DNA of 64,000 nt from contig DASTGN010000007.1 in assembly GCA_035719105.1 (NCBI GenBank), forward strand, positions 124,001 through 188,000, given 5' to 3'. Origin of the DNA: UBA8389 sp035719105 (GTDB taxonomy: Bacteria > Bacteroidota > Bacteroidia > Bacteroidales > UBA1402). The position numbers and the translations under genes were made by a program. This document shows, piece by piece, positions 33,103 to 42,106 of this stretch (within the stretch, counting starts at the first letter, position 1; each line of letters starts with the position of its first letter). Under the pieces are notes generated by a model that was not told the DNA's origin, did no database searches, and saw only the letters and a list, made by a program, of their open reading frames with translations.

Positions 33103-34377
33103 ATGAAGATTGAAAAGATTCTTGGAAGAGAAATTCTGGATTCCCGCGGTAACCCGACTGTTGAAGTTGATGTAACACTGGAATCAGGTGCTTTTGGCCG
33201 CGCTTCCGTACCCTCGGGTGCCTCTACCGGCGAAAACGAAGCTATTGAACTACGAGATGGCGACAAAGGTCGCTATCTGGGCAAAGGGGTCACCAAAGCT
33301 GTTGACAACGTGAACAACATCATTGCTCCTGCATTGATTGGCATGTCAGCGTTGCATCAAACAGCAATCGACCACAAATTGTTAGAATTAGATGGTACCA
33401 AAACCAAATCAAATTTGGGTGCCAATGCATTGCTTGGTGTTTCATTAGCTGTCGCAAAAGCAGCTGCAAACTACCTTGACCTTCCCTTGTATCGGTACAT
33501 TGGTGGAGTCAATACGGTCTCCTTACCGGTACCGATGATGAACATCATCAACGGAGGTTCACACTCCGACGCTCCCATCGCATTTCAAGAATTCATGATT
33601 CGTCCTGTTGGCGCTTCTTCTTTTAAAGAAGGTCTACGCATGGGGGCTGAAATCTTCCATTCTTTGAAAAAAGTTTTGCATGACCGCGGCTTGAGTACAG
33701 CTGTCGGTGATGAAGGTGGCTTCGCTCCTGGCCTGAAGGGCACAGAGGATGCTCTGGAATCAATCATCGAGGCCATTAAAAAAGCCGGTTACAACACGGA
33801 TTTGGTTCATATTGGACTAGACTGTGCCGCTTCCGAATTCTATAAAGATGGCATTTACGATTACAGTAAATTTGAAGGCCCCCAAGGAGCTAAACGCAAT
33901 TCAGCCGAACAAGTTGCTTATTTGGAGTCCTTGATCAACAACTACCCCATTGACTCGATTGAAGACGGTATGAGTGAAAACGATTGGGCTGGCTGGAAAC
34001 TGTTGACTGACAAAATCGGCAGCCGAATTCAACTGGTTGGAGATGATTTGTTTGTAACCAACGTTGATTACTTAAAACGTGGCATTAAGGAAGGATGCGC
34101 AAACTCCATTCTAATCAAAGTGAACCAAATTGGAACGTTGACAGAGACATTGGATGCCATCGAAATGGCACACCGTCATGGTTATACCTCTGTAACATCC
34201 CATCGTTCAGGTGAAACCGAAGACAGCACCATCGCCGATATTGCAGTCGCTACCAATTCGGGACAGATCAAAACTGGTTCCTTAAGTCGTTCCGACCGCA
34301 TGGCCAAATACAATCAACTGCTACGCATTGAAGAAGAACTTGGAGCCGATGCCGTATACGGCTATAAAAAGGTATAA
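33103..34377 (+). CDS. eno: Enolase
   Basis: 424 residues, full length. Signatures: REILDSRGNPTVEVDV, GASTGENEAIELRD, the catalytic Glu in VGDEGGFAPGL, the metal ligands in SIEDGMSENDW and GDDLFVTN, the catalytic Lys in LIKVNQIGTLTET, and SHRSGETEDSTIADIAVA. Converts 2-phosphoglycerate to phosphoenolpyruvate in glycolysis. Single-gene unit. Confidence 0.99.
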   Translation: MKIEKILGREILDSRGNPTVEVDVTLESGAFGRASVPSGASTGENEAIELRDGDKGRYLGKGVTKAVDNVNNIIAPALIGMSALHQTAIDHKLLELDGTKTKSNLGANALLGVSLAVAKAAANYLDLPLYRYIGGVNTVSLPVPMMNIINGGSHSDAPIAFQEFMIRPVGASSFKEGLRMGAEIFHSLKKVLHDRGLSTAVGDEGGFAPGLKGTEDALESIIEAIKKAGYNTDLVHIGLDCAASEFYKDGIYDYSKFEGPQGAKRNSAEQVAYLESLINNYPIDSIEDGMSENDWAGWKLLTDKIGSRIQLVGDDLFVTNVDYLKRGIKEGCANSILIKVNQIGTLTETLDAIEMAHRHGYTSVTSHRSGETEDSTIADIAVATNSGQIKTGSLSRSDRMAKYNQLLRIEEELGADAVYGYKKV

Positions 34378-34393
34378 AACCAAGTACATCTAA

Positions 34394-34442
34394 ATAAAAA
34401 TGGCTGCCACATATTTAATGTTAATGTGGCAGCCATTTTTAT
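34394..34442. terminator. Bidirectional terminator between eno and the TPR operon
   Basis: A 19-bp perfect stem (34394-34412 with 34424-34442), five A and five T at its base, loop of 11 nt. It serves eno on the plus strand and the TPR gene, ending at 34455, on the minus strand. Confidence 0.9.
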
Positions 34443-34454
34443 AGAGCTAAAATC

Positions 34455-36170
34455 TTATTTGGTTTTGGGCCCTTGAACAGCAGGCTGAACAGGAGCAACG
34501 GGGGTTTCGGTTGTTTTCTTGCCTTTCTTAGTTGCATTTTTCGGTGCAGGAGGATTGTAAGAATCAATCAACGCCTTTGCATCGGCATTATTAGGTGCCA
34601 GTGCTAAAATTTTGTTACAATAAAGAATGGTATTATCCTTATCATCTTTAACATAGCTATACCATGCCAAATAACGATAAATCGTAATTAAGTCTTTGCT
34701 GTTTGAATTAGTCATCGGAGTAGTACCGTCCAATTTACTTAGCAGCAATTCCAGGGACTTTTCATAATAAGGTTTTGCTAAACCAAGGGTGGTTTCTGGG
34801 TCAAGGGCAGCATTTGTGTGACCTCTCCATAAGTTACCAATATGGCTTGTGGGGCTCTTGATACAAACAGTTCCAAAAGCAGTATCTGCTTTAACTAAAT
34901 AGTCTTTGTAAAGTAATTTGCCTGCATCCGTAGTATCCTTTGCAACACTTTGAGCAGCTAGATACCATGAGCGACCCATACTATAATAATCAGCTCCTTC
35001 GGCAACATCAATGCCACCAATCATATCAATGTATTTCTGTGTGGTTTCTGCAGCTTTGGGGAAATCTTTCATTTGTGTATAAAGTGATGCCAGTTCCTTG
35101 TATGTTTCTGGTTTTGCTGAACTTGATGCTAAAACTTTATTATATTGTTCCAACGCTTCGGTAAACTGACCAGCATCAGCCAAAATGGTTGCATAAGCAG
35201 CGTAATCCTTATCGATAAAGTTACCTCCTTGGATGCTGAAGAATCTATTAGCAATACTGACTCCAATTGGGTCTTTCGTTTTGGCGGCATTATACATTCT
35301 CAAACGATTCAGAACAAAATTCATTGAATCTTTTGCCAAAGCTTCATCCAAAAGGATAATGGATTTATCATATTGATCTGTGAAATAATAAGCAGAGGCC
35401 AAACGAGGAATATCTTCCTTTGCGCAATTTCCTTCACCATAGTATTTTACAAATGCTTCGATCGCGCTATTGTATTTACCAACAGAATTGTAAACACGAC
35501 CAAGTGTGCGATAGGCAACTGTATAATCAGGATGTGCGGTAATAACAGGTGTAACTTTTGCAATAGCAGCATCTTCATTGATCAATGCGTAAACCTCTGC
35601 ATATTTGAGTGCAGCAACCGTATTGGACGGGTCAAAATAAATGGCTTGTTCGTACTTACCTGCAGCTTCTCCGTTCTTATCTTCAGCAACCAACATGTCG
35701 CCTTCGAAAATGTATAAAAGAGGGGATTTCTTGGCTACTTTACGAGCAATTTCCAACTTAATGGGAACCATCGCCTTCAATCCTGCCTGAAAATAAGCAC
35801 GTGCAATTGCTACGTTTACTTCTGCATTTTTTTTGTTCTTCTTGAGCGTGGTTGAAAAAATGAGTTCAGCTTCTTTTTGATTGGTACTCAAAAGGAGAGA
35901 ACCCTTTCCAATAAAGTTCAAGGGATAAAGTGCATCGGCAGCAATTCCTTTATCAAAATAGGACATGGCAAGATCAGTCTTTCCTTCTTCTCTGGCAATT
36001 AGGCCAAGATAATAATTTGATTCTGCTGGTGCTGACGCCAATTGGCCTTCAAAATATTCTTTAGCTTTCGTGTACTCACCAATGCCAAAATAATCTTTGC
36101 CGAAATTGCTCTGAGCAGAAACTGCTGTTACAAGCAAGGCAAAAATTGCAGTAATTACATGCTTTCTCAT
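34455..36170 (-). CDS. Exported tetratricopeptide-repeat protein
   Basis: 571 residues from the ATG at 36170, which places a signal peptide (MRKHVITAIFALLVTAVSAQ) at the N-terminus; an upstream in-frame ATG adds 13 polar residues. At least eight TPR-like helix pairs (for example YFGIGEYTKAKEYFEGQLAS, AYRTLGRVYNSVGKYNSAIE, EALEQYNKVLASS). The C-terminal tail is Lys/Pro/Thr-rich. TPRs mediate protein contacts. It lies 35 bp behind the PstS-like gene at the end of the ExbB/ExbD/TonB operon, so it may be a periplasmic partner of that system. Confidence 0.85.
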   Translation of the reverse strand: MRKHVITAIFALLVTAVSAQSNFGKDYFGIGEYTKAKEYFEGQLASAPAESNYYLGLIAREEGKTDLAMSYFDKGIAADALYPLNFIGKGSLLLSTNQKEAELIFSTTLKKNKKNAEVNVAIARAYFQAGLKAMVPIKLEIARKVAKKSPLLYIFEGDMLVAEDKNGEAAGKYEQAIYFDPSNTVAALKYAEVYALINEDAAIAKVTPVITAHPDYTVAYRTLGRVYNSVGKYNSAIEAFVKYYGEGNCAKEDIPRLASAYYFTDQYDKSIILLDEALAKDSMNFVLNRLRMYNAAKTKDPIGVSIANRFFSIQGGNFIDKDYAAYATILADAGQFTEALEQYNKVLASSSAKPETYKELASLYTQMKDFPKAAETTQKYIDMIGGIDVAEGADYYSMGRSWYLAAQSVAKDTTDAGKLLYKDYLVKADTAFGTVCIKSPTSHIGNLWRGHTNAALDPETTLGLAKPYYEKSLELLLSKLDGTTPMTNSNSKDLITIYRYLAWYSYVKDDKDNTILYCNKILALAPNNADAKALIDSYNPPAPKNATKKGKKTTETPVAPVQPAVQGPKTK

Positions 36171-36205
36171 TCTTTTAAATGTTATGGTTTTTTGATTATT
36201 GATTT

Positions 36206-37144
36206 TCATTCATGTATGTTTACCAGTCTCATCGGTCTGGTAGAAGGAACCAAGCCGGATTTTAAGATAATTCGCTGTCCTCGGTCACCACCTACAAAAT
36301 TCATGAAACCAGAAGGTAGATAACCTGGGGCATCTGTAATGATCATATAAATGTATCGAAAAAATGGATAACGTTCCAGCATTAAATAAGCAGGCACAGG
36401 TGCAAAACTGTTATCAGCATCTGCTACTTCATAGGGACTTACTGACATGACACGAATCTTGTCAATAAACGTCAGTTTCGTGGAATCGTCAGGATTGCTG
36501 ACCCAATTCACACCAATGATCCCCAAAGCATTTGGTGTCTTTGATACATAATCAAGGACTGCTTGATTATTTTCTTTTGCATAAATATTTTTAGAAAGGA
36601 ACTTGCCTTTGGAAACGGAATCCTGTACGTATCGAACAGTACTTGAATTGGCGTTATCGAAAATAACATCAATGGTACCACGACTGGATCCAGGTCTCAA
36701 ATCTCCCCAGGTACGGATCTTGCCGGATAATATTCTTCTGAACTCATCGACTGTAATCAGAGTGTCTTTATTACTTTTATTAATGATGAGAGCAATACCA
36801 TCGACAGCAATTTTAGCGGATCTGGGTAACATTTTTTTATCCTGAAGCGCTTTCTTTTCGACAGGAGTCAAATCTCTCGCGGCAACAATTAAGCGAACAC
36901 TATCCTTAAACAGCAAATTAAGGGCATCCACTTCATTGGCAAATCTAAGTTTGATGGTCGCATCACCATTCATTGATTGGAAAACATTGGCTTCTTCACG
37001 CAAAATTGGCGAGAAGCAGTCGTCACAAATGACAGTTGCGACTCCAGATGTTGTCGTATCTGTTCGTTCGGGACCTTTTTTCTGGTTACACGCCACCGAG
37101 ACGGAACCAAGGATGACCACCAAAAGAATCAATACTTTATTCAT
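36206..37144 (-). CDS. PstS-like periplasmic substrate-binding lipoprotein
   Basis: 312 residues from the ATG at 37144. A lipoprotein signal (MNKVLILLVVILGSVSVACN) puts the lipidated Cys near residue 19. The fold is that of PstS phosphate-binding proteins (LIVAARDLTPVEKKAL, IAVDGIALIINKSNKDTL, VDEFRRILSGKIRTWGDL, SSTVRYVQDSV). Yet no pst permease or ATPase gene is near; it sits in a TonB operon instead. Ligand is therefore uncertain. It may be a surface- or periplasm-facing phosphate binder working with TonB. Confidence 0.85.
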   Translation of the reverse strand: MNKVLILLVVILGSVSVACNQKKGPERTDTTTSGVATVICDDCFSPILREEANVFQSMNGDATIKLRFANEVDALNLLFKDSVRLIVAARDLTPVEKKALQDKKMLPRSAKIAVDGIALIINKSNKDTLITVDEFRRILSGKIRTWGDLRPGSSRGTIDVIFDNANSSTVRYVQDSVSKGKFLSKNIYAKENNQAVLDYVSKTPNALGIIGVNWVSNPDDSTKLTFIDKIRVMSVSPYEVADADNSFAPVPAYLMLERYPFFRYIYMIITDAPGYLPSGFMNFVGGDRGQRIILKSGLVPSTRPMRLVNIHE

Positions 37145-37148
37145 TTCC

Positions 37149-37346
37149 TTATTTTTTAAAACGAATTTCACTCCAAATCTGATATCCTCTATAAATGGAA
37201 AATATCAGAAAAACGATTCCAAAGACAATGCGCAAGGTAGCAGACATGTTGGAAAAGTAATTCGTAAACAAAGTGATGACTCCCATGCCTAGGAAAACCA
37301 AGGACATGAATGCACCCCAAATAAGTTTAAAATCCAATTTCTTCAT
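37149..37346 (-). CDS. Small two-helix membrane protein
   Basis: 65 residues with two hydrophobic segments (about 8-27 and 36-53) and basic ends. I recognise no family name. It starts after the terminator-like hairpin at 37366 and ends 4 bp before the PstS-like ORF, so it is co-transcribed with it. It may be an accessory subunit of the TonB complex, which is inference from position only. Confidence 0.7.
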   Translation of the reverse strand: MKKLDFKLIWGAFMSLVFLGMGVITLFTNYFSNMSATLRIVFGIVFLIFSIYRGYQIWSEIRFKK

Positions 37347-37365
37347 TCTCTTATTTAAACAAGCT

Positions 37366-37413
37366 AAAGAGAAGAGAAGAAACTCTATAAAAAAGTAACT
37401 CCTCTTCTCTTTT
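37366..37413 (-). terminator. Terminator-like hairpin between tonB and the small membrane protein
   Basis: AAAGAGAAGAG-type arm (from 37366) pairs with the CTCTTCTCTTT arm (to 37413) around a loop of about 25 nt, with few T after the stem on the minus strand. It could partly reduce transcription from the ExbB/ExbD/TonB genes into the PstS-like and TPR genes. Confidence 0.45.
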
Positions 37414-37433
37414 GAAAATTTATATCCTAAATG

Positions 37434-38252
37434 TTACTTCTGTAACTTATAGACTACAGGGAGTGTGTAATACACCGGTACATTGCGTCCATTTTGACGA
37501 CCAGGTATCCACCTTGGCATCATCTTGACAACACGTACAGCCTCCTTGTCGCATGAAGGATCAAGGCCACGAATAACAGTTACATCCGTTACGTCTCCCG
37601 TACGGCTTACTACGAAACGGATGGTCACACGACCTTCAATTCCAACTTCAGCTGCTACTGCGGGATATTTCAGATTATCTCTGATAAAGCGAAGTAATTC
37701 TTCGTCACCTCCAGGGTATTGGGGCATTTGTTCTACACCGTAAACTGGTTTTTCTTCAATAACCACCTTATGGTCTTCCAAATCAGCGATGTCCATACCC
37801 TTTTCTTCGTCGGTACCTTGAACTGTTGCTACTGAAATTTGAGTCTTTGTTGCAGACAAATCTTCCTGTGCTTGAAGTTCTTCACCTGCTTCAATTGGTT
37901 CATCCGTAATTACAGGAGCAGTAAATTTGATCGTACTCTTCAAAGGTGGGGGCGGTGGAGCCTCCTGAGCACGTTGAATATTTTCTTCTTTAACTTGATC
38001 TTCTAACTTAGACAGGTCTGTTAACTCAGTCCTGGCATCCATCGTTTCGTGCTTTGCAGTCAAACGCTGCACGGTGCTGATCAAGGTTGGAAGTATCGCT
38101 ATGAAGCCGACGAATGCGACTCCAATGATAAATGCATAAACGTGTCGCTTGCCAGAAGTTTGGCGCATCTTAAATGCACCATAACTCTGATTTCTTCCTT
38201 CAAAGACCAAGTCACACCATTCGGCATCATTCAAATTGATATCTTTTGCCAT
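37434..38252 (-). CDS. tonB: TonB energy transducer
   Basis: 272 residues. Cytosolic N-terminus with the Bacteroidetes motif FEGRNQSYGAFKMR, one membrane helix near 38-60, a short Pro-rich spacer (APPPPPLK) and a C-terminal TonB domain (GIEGRVTIRFVVSRTGDVTD, MMPRWIPGRQNGRNV, YTLPVVYKLQK). TonB passes proton-motive energy from ExbB/ExbD to outer-membrane receptors, such as the one at the start of this window. Fourth gene of the operon after exbB and two exbD genes. Confidence 0.95.
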   Translation of the reverse strand: MAKDINLNDAEWCDLVFEGRNQSYGAFKMRQTSGKRHVYAFIIGVAFVGFIAILPTLISTVQRLTAKHETMDARTELTDLSKLEDQVKEENIQRAQEAPPPPPLKSTIKFTAPVITDEPIEAGEELQAQEDLSATKTQISVATVQGTDEEKGMDIADLEDHKVVIEEKPVYGVEQMPQYPGGDEELLRFIRDNLKYPAVAAEVGIEGRVTIRFVVSRTGDVTDVTVIRGLDPSCDKEAVRVVKMMPRWIPGRQNGRNVPVYYTLPVVYKLQK

Positions 38253-38276
38253 TTTCTTTCTTTAGATTGATGTGTG

Positions 38277-38948
38277 TTACTTAGCTTTTCCAAAATCGGA
38301 TGCAGCAGTAAGAGCACCAGCTTGTTTCAGATTATCAATCATCCACTGGTCTTTTGTTTCTACATCAACGATTGCATAAATCCCGATACTGCAAATCTGC
38401 ATTTCATCCAAGGCATCCACCAAATTCTTATAAGTGGACTTATCCGTAGGTTTAATGATTACAACTTGGCCGTTCTTGTCATTCTTGATCTTTTTGACTT
38501 GTTCAGCATAGTCAGCAAGTTTAAGCTGCTTTCTATCTCTCAGGTCTCTGAGTTTACGAATATTTGCAACAGCAATTTTGTTCCTGCCCAATAAAATACT
38601 ACGAAGGCTGTTCTTGTCTTCGGAACTACCATAGGTTGCAACTTTCAAGGAATTATAATCTTGATAGTTGGGTTTACCAAAAAAGTAGTATATTTTATTA
38701 TCCTCACCGAGAATAATAGTGATGGCTTTATCATCGGCCACCTTGTTCCGTTCTGTATCAGAAACCTTCTCGTCTTTTACCGGCATTGTAATATCCATCG
38801 TTTGGGGCTTTGCCAAGGAGGTACAGAACATAAAAAATGTTATAAGCAACATATTCATGTCTACCATCGGGGTAAAGTCCACACGAAGACTCATTTTTTT
38901 AGGTTTCCCTTTTTTCTGTTCGCCTCCGCCAGTTTGTACTTCTGCCAT
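38277..38948 (-). CDS. exbD: ExbD/TolR biopolymer transport protein, second copy
   Basis: 223 residues. One N-terminal membrane helix with the proton-path Asp in VDFTPMVDMNMLLITFFM, then a periplasmic domain longer than usual, with GQVVIIKPTDKSTYKNLVDA near the C-terminus. Forms the stator complex with ExbB. Located 44 bp behind the first exbD. Confidence 0.93.
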   Translation of the reverse strand: MAEVQTGGGEQKKGKPKKMSLRVDFTPMVDMNMLLITFFMFCTSLAKPQTMDITMPVKDEKVSDTERNKVADDKAITIILGEDNKIYYFFGKPNYQDYNSLKVATYGSSEDKNSLRSILLGRNKIAVANIRKLRDLRDRKQLKLADYAEQVKKIKNDKNGQVVIIKPTDKSTYKNLVDALDEMQICSIGIYAIVDVETKDQWMIDNLKQAGALTAASDFGKAK

Positions 38949-38992
38949 TTTATTCTTTTATTATTAGCTTGTTCAACTTTCCTGCACTTCAA

Positions 38993-39601
38993 TTAGAATC
39001 CTGCGGGCATTGGTTTTAAAACAGTAACCAAGCTGTAGCGATTCAACTTCAAATCCTGAAGTGTATTAAGCACATTCTTGACTTTGGGATAAGGAGTTCC
39101 TTCATCAGCCTTAATGGCGATGGCAAGATCCTTATTAGCGGATGTGGCCAGCATTACCCAGTGTTTAAACTGGTTGTTGGTGCTGTCCGTGGGGATACCC
39201 CCTTCTTTCAGCAACTTATCCTGGTCTTCCAATTTCAGATCGAGAAACTGTTGCAGCTTACCTACAGGCATCCCGATATTTGGTTGATCCAAGAAAGCTT
39301 TTTTCTGAGCAGGCGTGAAGTTGATACTATAGTCTTTTCCGACCATCTCCAATACTTTCAACTTATCTTTCGGAAGGTCCAGGTTTAGAAAAACCCTACC
39401 GTCGTTACTGATTAGAATGGTAAGTACGTTGGCATCAGGAATCTTGATTTCCGAAACAGAACCGGGAGTGGTTACTTGAACCGGCTCTTTGGGAAGGAAG
39501 GTTGATGTCAACATGAAGAATGTCAGCAAAAGTACCGTCACGTCACTCATCGCCGTCATATCGATGAAGGTGCTGTGTTTCTTGCTTTTTACTTTGGACA
39601 T
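38993..39601 (-). CDS. exbD: ExbD/TolR biopolymer transport protein, first copy
   Basis: 202 residues with the membrane motif FIDMTAMSDVTVLLLTFFM containing the essential Asp, and a periplasmic domain ending in AIKADEGTPYPKVKNVLNTL. Two distinct ExbD proteins behind one ExbB is the usual Bacteroidetes arrangement and suggests a mixed stator dimer. Confidence 0.93.
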   Translation of the reverse strand: MSKVKSKKHSTFIDMTAMSDVTVLLLTFFMLTSTFLPKEPVQVTTPGSVSEIKIPDANVLTILISNDGRVFLNLDLPKDKLKVLEMVGKDYSINFTPAQKKAFLDQPNIGMPVGKLQQFLDLKLEDQDKLLKEGGIPTDSTNNQFKHWVMLATSANKDLAIAIKADEGTPYPKVKNVLNTLQDLKLNRYSLVTVLKPMPAGF

Positions 39602-39637
39602 GTTCTACTTGTCTTTATTAATCTCGTTAATTACAAA

Positions 39638-40456
39638 TTATTTACCAAGGTGTTTTTTGGTGTAGGTTTGGCCAATGGCAAAACCAATTTCATCAACAGC
39701 GTTGGTAATGTTTTGTACTTTAGCAGCAAAGTAGTTGTAAGAAATGATGGCCAAAGCACCAGTTGCGATACCAGCTGCCGTGTTCATCAAAGCTTCAGAG
39801 ATACCAGTTGACAATGCAAGTGAGTCAGGAGCACCTTCGTTTGCAAGAGCAGCAAATGAACGGATCATACCCAAAACCGTACCGAGCAAACCAAAAAGAG
39901 TACCCAATGTAGAAATGGTGGCGATAATAGGAAGATTTTGTTCCATCGAAGGAAGTTCCAAAGCGGTTGCTTCTTCAATTTCTTTTTGGATGATGGCTGA
40001 TTTTTCGTCGTTGTTTTTGTCGGTTATTTTTTCAACATCTTCATAGCGAACCAAACCGGCGTTCAAAATGTTAGCAACAGCGCCTTTTTGAGCATCACAA
40101 GCTTCGTGTGCTGCTTTGATGTCGCCATCTTCCAATTTTGCTTTTACGTTTTCAACGAATTTGGTCAGGTTAGCCTTGCCTTTTGCGCGGTTCAAAGCGA
40201 AGAAACGTTCAACAGAAAGAGTGATGACAGTGAAAAGCAGGGTCAAAACCATAGGAATAATGAAACCCCCTTTATACAATGTGCCAAAGAAGTTACCAGG
40301 AAGCGGATGTCCTTTAGGGTTACTGTCTACAAAATTGGAGGGATTTCCAGCCACGTAAATGAAAAATAACACTGCAACAACTGCGCAGCCTGCAATGACC
40401 AATCCTGAGGAAATGCCCTTGGACTTTTTGACTTTCTTTTCTTTTTGGGTTTTCAT
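39638..40456 (-). CDS. exbB: ExbB/MotA/TolQ proton channel protein
   Basis: 272 residues. Three hydrophobic segments: near residues 15-35, about 65-85, and the large cytosolic-loop-flanking region with the channel motif LPIIATISTLGTLFGLLGTV and TAAGIATGALAIISYNYF. Builds the pentameric proton channel that drives TonB. First gene of the operon exbB-exbD-exbD-tonB-small membrane protein-PstS-like-TPR. Confidence 0.95.
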   Translation of the reverse strand: MKTQKEKKVKKSKGISSGLVIAGCAVVAVLFFIYVAGNPSNFVDSNPKGHPLPGNFFGTLYKGGFIIPMVLTLLFTVITLSVERFFALNRAKGKANLTKFVENVKAKLEDGDIKAAHEACDAQKGAVANILNAGLVRYEDVEKITDKNNDEKSAIIQKEIEEATALELPSMEQNLPIIATISTLGTLFGLLGTVLGMIRSFAALANEGAPDSLALSTGISEALMNTAAGIATGALAIISYNYFAAKVQNITNAVDEIGFAIGQTYTKKHLGK

Positions 40457-40645
40457 AATAAATTCAATTTTTATTGTAATTAAGTATTCAATTTTCTTGA
40501 TTCCTGTGATTGAAAATCATTCTCTATGGTAAAAAACGGAGAATTCCCAAGTATATTGGAAAATTCACCGAAAAAATTTCATGAACACTCAGCTTGTACT
40601 TAAACAAGGTCATGAGGAACGCCGCCACCCTAAATTTAGGACTGC

Positions 40646-40677
40646 AAATATACAAACTGATTTTCTTCGGCAGTCAA
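40646..40677 (-). promoter_or_regulatory. Promoter of the exbB operon with a long leader
   Basis: Minus strand TATATTTG at 40646-40653 with TTGA about 20 bp upstream (near 40674). The leader to the exbB ATG is about 185 nt with no ORF. The whole gap 40457-40792 otherwise holds only an AT-rich hairpin (CAGTCAA/TTGACTG, near 40672-40688). Confidence 0.5.
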
Positions 40678-40792
40678 TTTTTGACTGTTTTTTTTAAAAA
40701 AAACGTATTTTAACTTCTTAATAATCGTTTCTGCAGCGTCCTACTGAAGAATCATCGCATGTACATAGTGTTATTCTAAAAAATGGCGGCTC

Positions 40793-42058
40793 TTATCGCA
40801 ACAAAGACATGTACATAATCCGAAGTAGGTCACCCCATACGTCCTGTTTCTTGTACCAATTCATTTTGTTTGAATATAGTAAAGCAACAACCTGATATTT
40901 CGGATCGATCAAATATTCAGTTGCATAATAACCACCCCAACGAAGTGAACCAGGTGTTCTCATGGTTCTCGCAAAGGTTTCTTGAGTAGCGATTTCCAGA
41001 CCGAGTCCAAAGGGATGGTTTCCGTTTGCTCCGAAAAGCTGATCGGTCGTCATCATTTCAACAATTTTACGGTTCAAAAAACGTTTCCCGTTATAAATAC
41101 CCATATTCAGAATCATTTGACATAGGTGAGAATAGTCCTCGATGGTTCCGCATAGACCCGCACCTCCACCAAAATAAATAGGAGCAGGATTCATCGGATA
41201 AAACCGATCCAATGAATCTGCAAGCATTATCGGTGAATCAATATCCGGCTTGGTATACACGGGGACCAATCTTTTCTGTTGGTTTTTTGGCAGATAAAAC
41301 CAAGTATTCTCCATGGCAAGCGGTGTAAGCACCCTCAATTTGATGAGTGAATCCAAACGCATACCAGAAATGACTTCAGCCAGACGACCAGCCACATCCA
41401 AACCGTATCCGTACGTAAACCCTTCGCCTGGATCATGCCTCAACGGCAATTTAGCTATTCGACTAACTGCCTCTGCAGTAGATATTTGGTTTGCATATCG
41501 AATCACTTCCAAATCTTGACCATAACTATTGTATCCGATACCAGAAGAATGGCTGAGCAACTGTCGAATGGTGATGTCACTTTTGGCTGGCCTGGTTACC
41601 AGATTCTTAGCCTCAGCACTACCTGAAACAAGAACAACAGGATTGGCAAATTCGGGGAGATATTTCTTTACGGGATCCTCTAGGCTGAACATGCCATCTT
41701 GAAACATGGTCATCAAAGCAACGGTAGTCACTAATTTGGTTTGGGAAGCATTGCGGAAAAGAGCGTCTTTTGTAAGCGCTTTACCTTTGTCTTCACGAAC
41801 TGCATCCCCAAACGCTTTGAAATAAATCGGTTCACCCCTGAACGTAATCAAACACACAGCAGAGGGCAACGCTTCAGTCGCTATGGCATTCTTCAGCAAA
41901 ACGTCGATTCTCTTCAGTTTTTCCAGATCAAACACATCCTTGGCTTCAAGGGGTTTAGCCGGCTTCTTTGATTTTTGTGACTGAACGGGTAGAGCGTTCA
42001 ACAATGCCCCTGCAAACAACAGGTAAAAAAACAGCAGGAATACAGGTTTTCGATTCAT
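40793..42058 (-). CDS. Serine hydrolase of the class C beta-lactamase family
   Basis: 421 residues with a signal peptide (ending ALPVQSQ near 28). The catalytic SxxK lies in FRNASQTKLVTTVAL near residue 106. The usual Tyr-x-Asn is seen as YGYG in FTYGYGLDVAGRLAEVISGM. LRWGGYYATEYLIDP near the C-terminus matches the third motif region of esterase-like members. Family members are D-amino peptidases, esterases or cell-wall enzymes. The substrate is not predictable; it is unlikely to be a true antibiotic-degrading beta-lactamase. Confidence 0.88.
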   Translation of the reverse strand: MNRKPVFLLFFYLLFAGALLNALPVQSQKSKKPAKPLEAKDVFDLEKLKRIDVLLKNAIATEALPSAVCLITFRGEPIYFKAFGDAVREDKGKALTKDALFRNASQTKLVTTVALMTMFQDGMFSLEDPVKKYLPEFANPVVLVSGSAEAKNLVTRPAKSDITIRQLLSHSSGIGYNSYGQDLEVIRYANQISTAEAVSRIAKLPLRHDPGEGFTYGYGLDVAGRLAEVISGMRLDSLIKLRVLTPLAMENTWFYLPKNQQKRLVPVYTKPDIDSPIMLADSLDRFYPMNPAPIYFGGGAGLCGTIEDYSHLCQMILNMGIYNGKRFLNRKIVEMMTTDQLFGANGNHPFGLGLEIATQETFARTMRTPGSLRWGGYYATEYLIDPKYQVVALLYSNKMNWYKKQDVWGDLLRIMYMSLLR

Positions 42059-42106
42059 GGTTCTTGTTTTTGGGATTGTTCGGAAAACTTAGTAGGTTAT
42101 TTAGTC

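Noticed and set aside
40672..40697. CAGTCAA/TTGACTG hairpin with a run of T on the plus strand, looking like a terminator
   Set aside because: No plus-strand gene lies upstream to be terminated; on the minus strand the T run is on the wrong side.
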